Both the position numbers and the translations under genes were made by a program. A DNA stretch of 42,058 nucleotides, taken from contig JACPQD010000078.1 in assembly GCA_016190665.1 (NCBI GenBank), forward strand, positions 1 through 42,058. The letters run 5' to 3'. The notes under the pieces were generated by a model. That model was not told where the DNA came from. It made no database searches and saw only the letters and a program-made list of their open reading frames with translations. The stretch is from Chloroflexota bacterium. GTDB lineage: Bacteria > Chloroflexota > Dehalococcoidia > JACPQD01. Positions 7,954-15,866 of this stretch are shown here, piece after piece (positions within the stretch are counted from its first letter, which is position 1; every line of letters begins with the position of its first letter).

Positions 7954-8799
7954 ATGACCAGAATCGCCGCCATCCAGATCAACGTGAACGGCGACCAGGA
8001 AGTGAACCTCCGGAAGGTCTCAGATATGGTTCGAAGAGCCGCCTGCGGAGGCGCGCGGATCATGTGCCTTCCTGAGCTGTTCAACCTGGCATACTTCTGC
8101 CACGAAGAAGATGCCAGACATTTCCGCCTTGCCGAACCTGTGCCCGGGCCGACCGTGGAGCGCATGGCCGGTCTGGCCAGAGAGACGGAGAGCGTTATCA
8201 TCTGCCCGATATTCGAGAAGGCAATGGAGGGCGAGTATTACAATACCGCCGTAGTGGTGGGCCCTGAGGGCCAAATAATCGGCAGATATCGGAAGAACAG
8301 CATCCCTTACAATCCGAAGCCCAATGAGCCGCTGGCCAGAGAGAAGTTCTACTTCAAGCCGGGCAACCTGGGGTTCCCGGTCTTTGCCACGCCCTTTGGC
8401 CTCAAGGTCGGCGTCCTGATCTGCTACGACCGCCATTTCCCAGAAGCGCCTCGAGCTCTCGCGCTCAACGGGGCCGATGTTATCTTTGTCCCGATATGCG
8501 TCCATGCGGCGCGCGGGAGGTCGGTTTGGGAGTTCGACCTGAGAGCCATCGCCCAGGCGAATATCCTCTACCTGTGTGGCGTTAACCGGGTTGGCGTGGA
8601 TGTCGGCGGATCGACCCGAAACCACTTTGGGACCAGCATGATCGTCAATCCGAGAACGGAGGTCATCGCGCGAGCCAGCGACGACAAGGAGGAGGTCATC
8701 TCTGCGGACGTTGACGTGGAACTCATCGCTGAGCTTCGCAACGCCTGGAGTTTCTTTCGGGACCGGCGCCCCGACGCTTACGGCGATCTGGTCAGGTAG
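7954..8799 (+). CDS. Nitrilase-superfamily carbon-nitrogen hydrolase
   Basis: A 281-residue cytoplasmic amidase of the nitrilase superfamily. The catalytic triad is present: Glu41 (L-P-E-L-F), Lys114 (Y-R-K-N-S-I-P-Y) and Cys157 (I-C-Y-D-R-H-F-P-E). The second glutamate and the fold-closing C-terminal F-F-R-D-R-R-P-D-A-Y are typical of the N-carbamoyl-beta-alanine/N-carbamoylputrescine amidohydrolase side of the family, so hydrolysis of a carbamoyl or simple amide bond is more likely than nitrile hydrolysis. The N-terminus M-T-R-I-A-A-I-Q matches the family start, though its ribosome site is weak. It lies between two inverted repeats, 132 bases after SBP2 and 160 bases before UGSC-A. The substrate is not determined. 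Confidence 0.9.
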   Translation: MTRIAAIQINVNGDQEVNLRKVSDMVRRAACGGARIMCLPELFNLAYFCHEEDARHFRLAEPVPGPTVERMAGLARETESVIICPIFEKAMEGEYYNTAVVVGPEGQIIGRYRKNSIPYNPKPNEPLAREKFYFKPGNLGFPVFATPFGLKVGVLICYDRHFPEAPRALALNGADVIFVPICVHAARGRSVWEFDLRAIAQANILYLCGVNRVGVDVGGSTRNHFGTSMIVNPRTEVIARASDDKEEVISADVDVELIAELRNAWSFFRDRRPDAYGDLVR

Positions 8800-8825
8800 C
8801 CGTCGATGTTGAAATAGGCTTCTGA

Positions 8826-8899
8826 ATAGCGCGCACTAAAGTACGCGGTATGTCCTTTAGGCAGCGGCCCACCATTCCGCGCACTTTAGTGCGCGCTAT
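8826..8899. repeat. Long inverted repeat between nitrilase and UGSC-A
   Basis: Two 23-base arms, 8826-8848 and 8877-8899, are reverse complements except for one position, with a 28-base centre. The arms contain GCGCGCACT next to AAAGT. The size and near-perfect arms resemble a small non-autonomous palindromic element or a strong mRNA hairpin separating the two genes. No target duplication was recognised. Confidence 0.65.
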
Positions 8900-8959
8900 A
8901 GAGGCGGCGGCAACCAGCATGATGGATTATAACACTCGTTCTCAGAGGAGAGAAAGCCC

Positions 8960-10699
8960 ATGCAGTCGCCAACGTACGAAGTGGTATGGCCACTCGGCAG
9001 GTCAGCTTACGAGACCGTGCCTTTGGTCCCTCGCGCAAGAGACTTGAGTGGGAAGACAGTCTGCGAGGTATGGGAGTACTCTTTCAGGGGCGACGAGGTT
9101 TTCGCCATCCTCAGGGAACTGCTGTCGAATCGGTACCCGGGCATCAAGTTCGTTGACTACAGAGTCTTCGGTGATACTCACGGGCCGAAGGAAAAGGCGG
9201 TCATCGCCGCTCTTCCTGGCCTGCTCCGCGAGAACGCTTGCGATGCTGTCATCTCCGCCTTGGGCGCTTGAGGGGCCTGCACGCCCGCAGTGATGCGGGC
9301 AAGCGCCGTGGCGGAAAAAGCCGGCGTTCGCACTGTCTCCGTCGTCGCCTCCGGATTTGTGCGACAAGCCCGAGCAATAGCGCAAACCGTGGGAGCCGGC
9401 AACCTTTCCGTTGCCGAATACCCGGGCGTTATTATGACGGATAGCAAAGGGGAGTTGCGCAGGAAGGTTGAGCAGGTCCTGCTAACAGGCATTATTGATG
9501 GATTGACCACTCCAGTTGAGGATTCGGGAAGACCCGCCGAACCGGAAGCCAGAGATGTCGTGTTCAAAGGAACGCTAGAAGAAGTTCAAGCGTTCTTCCA
9601 TAAGAACTTATGGACCGAAGGGCTTCCCGTAACGCCTCCGACCGTCGAAGCAGTTGAGAAGTTCCTGAGGTTCACTGACCGGTCGCCCGACGAGGTCATC
9701 GGGGTTCTCCCGCCAGAGAATCGCGAAGCCACCATCTGGAACATAGCGGTCAACGGGGTGATGGCCGGGTGTCGTCCGGAATACATGCCCGTGCTGGTTG
9801 CGGCGACGGAGGCTATGGCGGAACCTGAGTTCGGAATGGAACATGCAGGAGCCACGCCAGGGTGGGAGCCGCTACTCGTCTTGAACGGACCGATAATCAA
9901 ACAACTGGATTTCAACTACGGTTCGGGCGTGATGCGGGTGGGGAGGCAAGCCAACACCAGTGTCGGCCGCTTCTTGAGGCTGTATATGAGGAATGTGGCC
10001 GGACTGCGGATACCGCCAGGGGCAACCGACAAGGGGAGCATCGCTTACACCTTCAACGTCGCCCTGGCGGAAAACGAGGATGCGGTGGCCGAGCTTGGGT
10101 GGCAGCCTTTCAGCGTCGACCGTGGGTTCCAGCCGGGCGAGAACGTGGTCACCGTACAGAGCGTCATAAATGTCAGCCCTCCCTGCTACACCGGAGGCCA
10201 CACACCTCTGGAGCATATGGCAACAATTGCTGAGGTGATCGGACGAGGGTCCATGGCGTACTGGACGGCCACGAGCGCCTATTTTGGGAAGTCCTATCCG
10301 CTGTTCGTGCTAAGCCCGAGTGTGGCCGGGGTGATCGCTAAGGGTGGCTGGACGAAGGATGACGTAAGACAATATCTGCGCGACAACGCAAGAGATGAGG
10401 CTGGGTTCCTGACGAGGCTGGGCTGGAACAGCGGCGGCACAAGTTTCAGCTTTGCCAATTTAGTCGAGCAGGGCCTCATATCGGAGGAGTATTGCCAGTC
10501 GGCGGACCCGGGCAGGATGGTCCCGATATTCCTTCGATCCGAGTGGATCAGCATCGTGGTGAGCGGCGATCCGGGCAGGAACCAGAGCCGAGGGTACATG
10601 CAGAACCAGAGGCAAGGAGTCCCCACAAGCAAGAAGGTGATGTTGCCGGCTGCCTGGGACCGGCTGATCGAAATGGATGTCAAGCTAGGAGGATTGTGA
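8960..10699 (+). CDS. UGSC-family selenoprotein A (UGA 9269-9271 read as Sec)
   Basis: The reading frame runs from ATG 8960 (GAGGAGAG upstream) through an in-frame UGA at codon 104 to TGA 10699, giving 579 residues. Residues 1-12 carry the YEVVWPLG motif. The UGSC domain (about 20-160) has U-G-A-C-T at 104-108, where the family has U/C-G-S-C-T, followed by a conserved strand-helix segment. From about residue 200 comes a second large domain starting with W-T-E-G-L-P-V-T-P-P-T and containing N-G-V-M-A-G-C-R-P-E-Y. A 7-bp hairpin begins 11 nt after the UGA. Translating it as two genes would need a GTG start inside the hairpin with no ribosome site. The role is probably a thiol/selenol redox or reductive reaction, but the family's reaction is unestablished. 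Its stop overlaps the M24 start (TGATG), so the two are translationally coupled. Confidence 0.88.
9283..9300 (+). promoter_or_regulatory. Bacterial SECIS hairpin, UGSC-A
   Basis: GCCCGCA (9283-9289) pairs perfectly with TGCGGGC (9294-9300) around a GTGA loop. It starts 11 nt after UGA 9269-9271, within the usual bSECIS distance, with G in the loop. The same position is structured in the two other UGSC copies. Confidence 0.82.
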
Positions 10700-11943
10700 T
10701 GCCAGATTTCGGTTTCATGGGAGTGGACTGGGAGGAGCGCATAAACTTCGACCGGCTGCGGCGGGAAAGGGTCCAGAAGGCCAAGGATGCTCTGGCGAAA
10801 TCTGACGCCGACGTCCTCTTCGTCTTCAGGGACGAAGATGTCCGGTATCTCACCGGTTTGAGGGGCCACCTTGGTCCGGTGTGCGCTTTCCACCACAGTG
10901 TGGTGCTTCCCAAAGGCGGCGACCCTATCCTCCTCACTAACTTGCACGCTCACTGCAAGGCGAGGATGCCCTGGATGCCGCCGGGGAGCATTCAGACCAC
11001 TCCAGCGGGCGCCCGTTTCCGGAGCAAGGATGGGGCCAGGCTGTGGGCCGGCCATATCCGGTCCTTGATCGGCGACCTGGTGGACGGCAAGATCGGAGTG
11101 GATATCTGGACCGTGGATATGGAGGAGGGCCTGAGAGAAGCCCTCCCCAAGGCGCAGTTCGTGAATGGTTACAAGATCCTCCTGGGCGCCAAGATGATTA
11201 AGACAAAGGACGAACTGGAATGTCAGCGGGCGGCCTACGCCATCACCGAGGCTGGAATGGATGCCGCCCTGAGGTTGCTCAAGCCTGGAATCAGGGAGTG
11301 TGAGGTCCTCGCCGAGGCCTGGCGCGTTTTCACCAACCTGGGCAGCGAGTGGACGCAGTGCTCCAATATCGTCGCCTCAGGCCCCTATACCGCCCCCTAC
11401 CGGCTTTTCACTTCCGACCGCATCATCAGGGAGGGCGATCCGGTGATCTTGGACATCGGCGCCTGTTTCAACGGCTACTGGGGCGACCTGACGCGCACCT
11501 ATATCTGCGGCGACATCATGCCCACGAAGGAGTTGAAGGCTCTCCATCAGGAAGACTATGATGCGCTTTTCAACGCCTGCGCTGCGGCCAGGCCGGGGAA
11601 CACCAACTACGACATCTGGAAGAACATTCAGAACGAGCACTCCGGCGGCATGTCGGGCGGCCACAGCGCGGGGGTGAGCCCCTGGGAGCCCCCGTACCTT
11701 TCCGGTTACCACCCGGAGCACACGCCGGATGCCACCACAACACTGGTGCCCGGCATGATCTTCAGCGTCGAGCCCTACGCGGGGATACCGGGCATTGGCG
11801 GGATAAGGCTGGAGAACAACGTTATCGTCACCGAGGGCGACCCGGACATCTACAGCACCTACCCCTTCGATGAGAGGATGCTGGACCATACACATCCCCT
11901 GGACAAGACCACCGGTCGGCGCATGGAGTTCCGCCGTAGATGA
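10699..11943 (+). CDS. M24-family metallopeptidase (Xaa-Pro peptidase/creatinase fold)
   Basis: A 414-residue cytoplasmic pita-bread enzyme. An N-terminal creatinase-like domain (about 20-165) precedes the M24 domain. All five dinuclear-metal ligands are visible: Asp252 (I-L-D-I-G-A), Asp263 (W-G-D-L-T-R), His322 (G-G-H-S-A-G), Glu358 (F-S-V-E-P-Y) and Glu372 (R-L-E-N-N-V). Members cleave X-Pro peptides, but the fold also includes creatinase and DMSP lyase, so peptidase activity is not certain. The start is ATG 10699, overlapping the UGSC-A stop by one base; a longer open frame upstream lies inside UGSC-A and is rejected. Tight coupling to UGSC-A suggests the two act on the same compound. Confidence 0.9.
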   Translation: MPDFGFMGVDWEERINFDRLRRERVQKAKDALAKSDADVLFVFRDEDVRYLTGLRGHLGPVCAFHHSVVLPKGGDPILLTNLHAHCKARMPWMPPGSIQTTPAGARFRSKDGARLWAGHIRSLIGDLVDGKIGVDIWTVDMEEGLREALPKAQFVNGYKILLGAKMIKTKDELECQRAAYAITEAGMDAALRLLKPGIRECEVLAEAWRVFTNLGSEWTQCSNIVASGPYTAPYRLFTSDRIIREGDPVILDIGACFNGYWGDLTRTYICGDIMPTKELKALHQEDYDALFNACAAARPGNTNYDIWKNIQNEHSGGMSGGHSAGVSPWEPPYLSGYHPEHTPDATTTLVPGMIFSVEPYAGIPGIGGIRLENNVIVTEGDPDIYSTYPFDERMLDHTHPLDKTTGRRMEFRRR

Positions 11944-11958
11944 TGCCCCGGTTCTAGG

Positions 11959-12060
11959 GATTGGAAAGAAGTCAAAGGCGCTGGTATACTGTCGCCTATC
12001 TGGTGGGTGAACCTCAATCCCTCGGCTGACATGCACGGCTACGTCTGGCTCCTGGCTAAG
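11959..12060 (+). pseudogene. 3' remnant of a second SBP_bac_5 gene
   Basis: These codons read D-W-K-E-V-K-G-A-G, then P-S-A-D-M-H-G-Y-V-W-L-L-A-K, the C-terminal signature of the SBP lipoproteins in this window (compare SBP1, F-W-K-E-V-R-G-Y and H-V-W-L-A-K). Nothing upstream, inside the M24 gene, continues it, and the frame lacks its own stop at the expected place. It marks where an SBP gene once headed the MtrA-like/UGSC-C/UGSC-B cluster. Confidence 0.75.
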
Positions 12061-12165
12061 GGTCACCAGGCTAAGCCGACGGTGGGTGCGCAGCAATGGT
12101 CAACAGCTGCTTCTCTCCGAGTTGAAATGGAAAATCCCGGTTTGCAGGAGAGGCGGGACATAGCC

Positions 12166-12185
12166 AAAGGAGGGGTGGTCAGATG
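12166..12185 (+). promoter_or_regulatory. Strong ribosome site and ATG that decide the MtrA-like start
   Basis: AAAGGAGGGG (12166-12175) lies 7 bases before ATG 12183. The reading frame from this ATG meets UGA after 13 codons and then continues in frame into the MtrA-like protein. The alternative TTG at 12261 has only a GAAGGA placed one base away, which is too close. The good site in front of a 13-codon frame is best explained by decoding of the UGA. Confidence 0.75.
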
Positions 12186-13541
12186 ACTGTGCTTGAACTT
12201 CAGGACAAAACGAGCAGTTGTTGACTGGAGGAAGCAGGTGTTGGTCAATACCTGAAGGATTTGGTGGCTGACGATGCCGTAGAGGTCATGTTCTATGCGC
12301 CGCTTCGGGAGACGATGGAAAAGATCGTAGCCGAAGAAAACTGCGAGATTGTCCAACTGGAGGGAAATGCCGAAACCCTGAAAGCTACCATTAAGAAAAA
12401 GGCGCCCGCGGCTGAGATGCTGAAGGCGCCACCGGTAGCAGACTATCCTACGGAGGCGGGCTGCTTCCTCAGGGGTAACGATTACTCGCCCGTGGCAGTA
12501 GTAGTGCTGCTGCACAACGCGCCGTATGCTGCCTTGGCACCGAAAGTAGAGGATGTGCGGCCAGAAATCCAGAATCTGGTCAAAGTGGCCATTGAAACCG
12601 GCGCGGCGTTATCAGGCACACTGCAAACTGAGAACATCGGGATAGAAAAAATCGTTTGCAATGTAGTGGGCAATCCCAATATTCGCTACCTGGTTCTTTG
12701 CGGCGAGGAGGTAGCGGGGCATCAGCCAGGTGGCGCAGTCAAGGCGCTTTTTGTTAACGGGATCAACGAGAAGCGTACTATCATAGGCTCTCAAGCTCTG
12801 ACTCCGTACCTTTTCAATATATCGTTAGAGGCGATCGAGCGCTTTCGTAAGCAGGTGACTTTGGTAGACCTTATGGGCGAAATGGATCCGCAAGTAGTGC
12901 TAAAGGCCGTTTGGTCGTGCTATCAGGAGCAGCCGACCCCCTTCAAAGGGTACAGGCTGCACGACCCGGGAGCCTACTCGGAGACGGGAATCGCCACCAG
13001 GCTTGCGGGGAGAGTAGCGCACCCTGAGGCGGTTGAGGCGTGGGAGCTCGATGATATCGTCAAAAGGATTGAAGCAGAGCAGCGGGAAGCGCCTGTCACA
13101 GAGCGGGCCGAGAAACCTGCGGTCGACCCAGGGCTTCTCTCCTCTTTGCGAAAGCGCCTCATGAGGGTGTCTGAAGAGCTTGCCGATATTGCCAGGTTGC
13201 TGCCTGAGGAAGCCAAGGCAGGTGTTGCGCCCATCACTGAAGTGGAGGAAGGAGAAGAAGTAAAGGCGGCGGTGGAGGAAAGCCCGACCGTCCTCTTCTT
13301 TATGAATCAACTCCGGGGCTTCCATAGCGTCTTAGCCGGGCTCGAAGCCTGCAACCGGGACATCTGTCACGGAGGAAAGACCCTGCCGCTATCTGTTGGC
13401 CGTACAATCAAAAGGCTGGGAAAGCTCAAAGCGGATTTGCAGGAGGCAACCCTATCTGTTGAAGATAAGAATAACCTGATGGCAAGGATCGAGCTCTATT
13501 TGCAAAGAGGAGAAGCCCTGCCACAGGAAGCAGGTCCTTGA
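12183..13541 (+). CDS. mtrA-like: MtrA-like corrinoid methyltransferase-subunit protein, predicted selenoprotein (UGA 12222-12224)
   Basis: The central region is recognisable as tetrahydromethanopterin S-methyltransferase subunit A: G-C-F-L-R-G-N-D-Y-S-P-V-A-V, then C-G-E-E-V-A-G-H-Q (His about 180, matching the cobamide-ligand His of MtrA), then G-S-Q-A-L-T-P. MtrA carries a methyl group on a corrinoid. The archaeal membrane anchor and MtrB-H partners are absent, so this is a soluble bacterial relative with an unknown methyl donor and acceptor. With ATG 12183 the N-terminus carries C13-U14 before L-E-E-A-G, and an 8-bp hairpin lies 10 nt past that UGA. A C-terminal helical domain (about residues 355-450) recurs as the next small gene. 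The frame closes at UGA 13541, which may itself be Sec (see tail). A conservative annotation without recoding would start at TTG 12261. Confidence 0.78.
12235..12254 (+). promoter_or_regulatory. Candidate bacterial SECIS hairpin, MtrA-like N-terminus
   Basis: CAGGTGTT (12235-12242) pairs with AATACCTG (12247-12254) over eight positions, one of them G-U, around a GGTC loop. It starts 10 nt after UGA 12222-12224, nearly the same geometry as the three UGSC hairpins, with G in the loop. Confidence 0.65.
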
Positions 13542-13646
13542 CAGAAAAGCACTGGCGCCTGCACCGTGGGCGCGGGTTGTTTCGCTAGCGCTTCTGCGAA
13601 CCTTATTAAGCTTGTGACGGAACCGGAACCAGCAAGGGGAGGATAA
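13542..13646 (+). other. Possible UGA read-through tail of the MtrA-like gene
   Basis: After UGA 13539-13541 the frame stays open for 34 codons to TAA 13644-13646. It starts Q-K-S-T-G-A-C-T-V-G-A-G-C-F. The paralogous small gene continues past its own UGA with Q-K-T-A-G-R-C-K-I-G-P-D-C-L. Shared positions are Q, K, G, C, G, C, and several shared residues use different codons (AAA/AAG, TGC/TGT, TGT/TGC). Read through, the gene ends 3 bases before the next ATG instead of 108, and the product would be 487 residues with Sec at 14 and 453. A hairpin at 13555-13559/13569-13573 is only moderate. Confidence 0.55.
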
Positions 13647-13649
13647 GAG

Positions 13650-13913
13650 ATGGAGGTAAAGCACTTTAGCAACCAACTGAGAGGGTACAACATAGTCCTT
13701 GCCATCTTCAGAGCCGAGAGCGAGGATGATTTCTGCAGAAATTGCATCGGGCTTGAGGGCGCCATAGCCAAGGTGGAGAAAGGGCTCAAGAAACTGAAGC
13801 TGGACCTAGCCAGCCTAGCAGCCTCAGAGGAAGAGAAAAGGGGTATCACCGTCCACATTGACCGGCTTAGCCAGCAGGTCGGCAGCCTTCCTTTGGGGGA
13901 GGGACCCACCTGA
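13650..13913 (+). CDS. Small standalone paralogue of the MtrA-like C-terminal domain
   Basis: An 87-residue helical protein. Its N-Q-L-R-G-Y near the N-terminus, central V-E-K-G-L-K-K-L-K-L-D-L, and L-P before the end align along their length with the last 90 or so residues of the preceding MtrA-like protein (N-Q-L-R-G-F, G-K-L-K-A-D-L, L-P). It adds a C-R-N-C pair. A strong ribosome site, GGGGAGGA (13636-13643), precedes ATG 13650. It lies between the MtrA-like and UGSC-C genes and is probably co-transcribed with both. I know no function; a partner or electron-carrier-like accessory of the MtrA-like protein is a guess. The UGA stop may be read as Sec (next entry). Confidence 0.72.
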   Translation: MEVKHFSNQLRGYNIVLAIFRAESEDDFCRNCIGLEGAIAKVEKGLKKLKLDLASLAASEEEKRGITVHIDRLSQQVGSLPLGEGPT

Positions 13914-14000
13914 CAGAAGACCGCGGGCCGCTGTAAGATTGGCCCCGATTGCTTGCCCCGCGACGGTGTGGCGGCACTGATGAATCAGATTACGGGATAG
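13914..14000 (+). other. Possible UGA read-through tail of the small paralogue
   Basis: Past UGA 13911-13913 the frame continues for 28 codons to TAG 13998-14000, containing Cys at positions 7 and 13 after the UGA, exactly as in the MtrA-like tail. Read-through would give 116 residues with Sec 88 and a 24-base gap to UGSC-C. GGGCC (13925-13929) pairs with GGCCC (13941-13945), starting 11 nt after the UGA, the same offset as the UGSC hairpins, but with an 11-base loop. Confidence 0.55.
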
Positions 14001-14024
14001 AAGGTTCAAAGGAGAGAGAAGACA

Positions 14025-15665
14025 ATGGCGACAATTGAGGTTGTCAGCCCCCTGGCTGAAGTCCGGCCCGATGTGATGACTGCGGCCCCCCGGCCGGCCT
14101 CCCTCACCGGGAAGAAGATAGCCCTGTGGTGGAACTCGAAACCCCGAGGCGACGCCGCCCTGACCGCGATTGCTGAGGCTCTGGAGCGACGCTTCCCGGG
14201 GCTGGAGTTCGCGCAGTTCAGCCAGCAATATGACTGGGGCCGGCATTTCCCGGAGCGCTACGATGAGGTCAAGCAGAGCGGCTGCCAGGTGGCCATCGTT
14301 ACGAACGGCGACTGAGGGGGCTGCACGTCGTGGCTTGCCCACGACTCCATCGAGCTCGAAAGGCGCGGCATCCCTACCGTCGGCATCATCACACGCCGCT
14401 TCATCCCCATCTACGAGGCGAAACAGAAGGCCATGGCCAAGGAGACCTTTCCCATGGTCGTCGTCGAGCGCTGCCTTTGTGAGCTATCGCCGGAAGAGAC
14501 GCAGGAGGCGGTAGCCGGACAGATAGACGCGTTCATCGAAGCGCTGACCTCTGACCGCAAGATCGCCGGCGCCGCGCCGACGCGTCGTGCGGAAGACTTG
14601 ATCCGATATGAAGGCGCGGACTTCTTCGAGGCGCAGCGGAGCCTCTACGATGATTTCCTGGACAGAGGCTGGGCAGATGGTTTCCCTATCGTGCCGCCGA
14701 CGCCGCAAGCGGTCGAGGCGATGTTGCGCGGGACCTCGCGTTCGCCTGACGAGGTGGTGGTCGTCATGGACCCGGGGAGGGGCCTGGCCACGGTGGAGAA
14801 GATCGCCATCAACGCGGTCATGGCAGGCTGCCGGCCGGAGCACCTGCCCGTGGTGATCGCGGCGGTGGAAGCTGTATCGGGGCAAGAGTTCAACCTCCCC
14901 ATGATCTCACAGTCCACGGGGCCGCATGCTCCTCTGCTCGTCATAAACGGGCCGGTGCGCCATGAGCTGGGCATCAACTTCCGTGGCTGCTCCCTGGGGC
15001 CGGGCGCTCCCTCGCGGGTCAATACGGTTATCGGCCGGGCGCTGCGCCTGATCATGATGAATATCGGCGGCTCGGTCCCCAATGTTATGGACATGGACGT
15101 CATCGGCTCGCCCAACAAGTACAGCATGTGCCTGGGCGAGAATGAGGAGGAGAATCCCTGGGAGCCGCTCCATGTCCAGCGCGGCTTCTCGCCCGACGCC
15201 AGCACCGTCACGGCCTTCCCCTGCACCAGCCTTCACGCCGTCGCCGACGGGACGAGCTACAGCCCGGAAGATGTGCTGAACACCTTCGCCTGGAACGCGA
15301 ACATCTCCACATCGACTGCCTGGAGCTGGATGCTGCCCAAGAAGCCGGGGTGGGACAGGGAGAACCTCCTGCTGATCTCACCGGAGCACGCCCGCATCAT
15401 CGCCAACGGAGGCTGGGGGAAGCCCGAGATCCGGCAGTTCATGTTCCAGAACACCAAGATCCCGTTGAAATGCATCAAAGACCAGGTGCTGAGGCCGGAC
15501 AAGGAAACGCAGTGGAAATGGCTGGCCACGCAGCCCGATGAGATGATGATACAGACGGTCCGGGAGTCCAAGGCCTTCCACGTGATCGTGGTGGGCGCCC
15601 ACGGCTCGAAATCGGCCTACATGGACGGGATGGGCGAGCCGGTTACGAGGGAGATAAAGCGCTAG
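14025..15665 (+). CDS. UGSC-family selenoprotein C (UGA 14313-14315 read as Sec)
   Basis: A 546-residue protein when UGA codon 97 is read as Sec. The motif reads N-G-D-U-G-G-C-T-S-W, followed by H-D-S-I-E-L-E-R-R-G-I-P-T. This is the closest of the three copies to the classical UGSC family, in which Cys-containing homologues have G-D-C-G-S-C-T-S-W. No stop occurs between the UGA and TAG 15665. The second domain begins at about residue 220 with D-R-G-W-A-D-G-F-P-I-V-P-P-T and contains N-A-V-M-A-G-C-R-P-E-H. AAAGGAG (14008-14014) precedes ATG 14025. It follows the MtrA-like pair closely. The N-terminus (E-V-V-S-P-L) is a diverged form of the EVVWPL motif of copies A and B. The reaction is unknown; a selenol/thiol redox role is inferred from the UxxC motif. 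Confidence 0.88.
14327..14345 (+). promoter_or_regulatory. Bacterial SECIS hairpin, UGSC-C
   Basis: GTCGTGG (14327-14333) pairs perfectly with CCACGAC (14339-14345) around CTTGC. It starts 11 nt after UGA 14313-14315, the same offset as in UGSC-A. The stem sequence differs from UGSC-A while pairing is kept, which is covariation. Confidence 0.82.
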
Positions 15666-15866
15666 ACTCCTGTTCTGGTTCCCTTGAGTCCGGCCACAGC
15701 GGACCTGGTGGAGATTGGTTCCGCGAACTACGGAAGCGTTGCCACTGTCCTCAATAGGCATTTGTTGCTCTGTGCGATGTCCAACACAGAGCAAGGCGGA
15801 AGGCGGACACCCGCAGGGGAAATACGCGTTCCGGCTGAAGTGAGACGAGTCCGGGGAGGATAGAAA
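15666..15866. other. Intergenic spacer with one hairpin
   Basis: The only structure I see is a perfect 10-bp inverted repeat, TTGCTCTGTG (15765-15774) and CACAGAGCAA (15785-15794), with a 10-base loop between UGSC-C and UGSC-B. No T-run follows. The ribosome site GGGGAGGA of UGSC-B ends the spacer. Confidence 0.6.

Noticed and set aside
9290..10699. A separate gene starting at GTG 9290 behind the UGA of UGSC-A (and likewise GTG 16209 in UGSC-B).
   Set aside because: The GTG lies in the hairpin loop, has no ribosome site, and would cut the conserved UGxC domain. Three paralogues show the same arrangement.
12261..13541. TTG 12261 as the start of the MtrA-like gene.
   Set aside because: Its GAAGGA is only one base away, while a strong ribosome site and ATG lie in frame upstream at 12183, separated only by the UGA. 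It remains the fallback if Sec is disproved.
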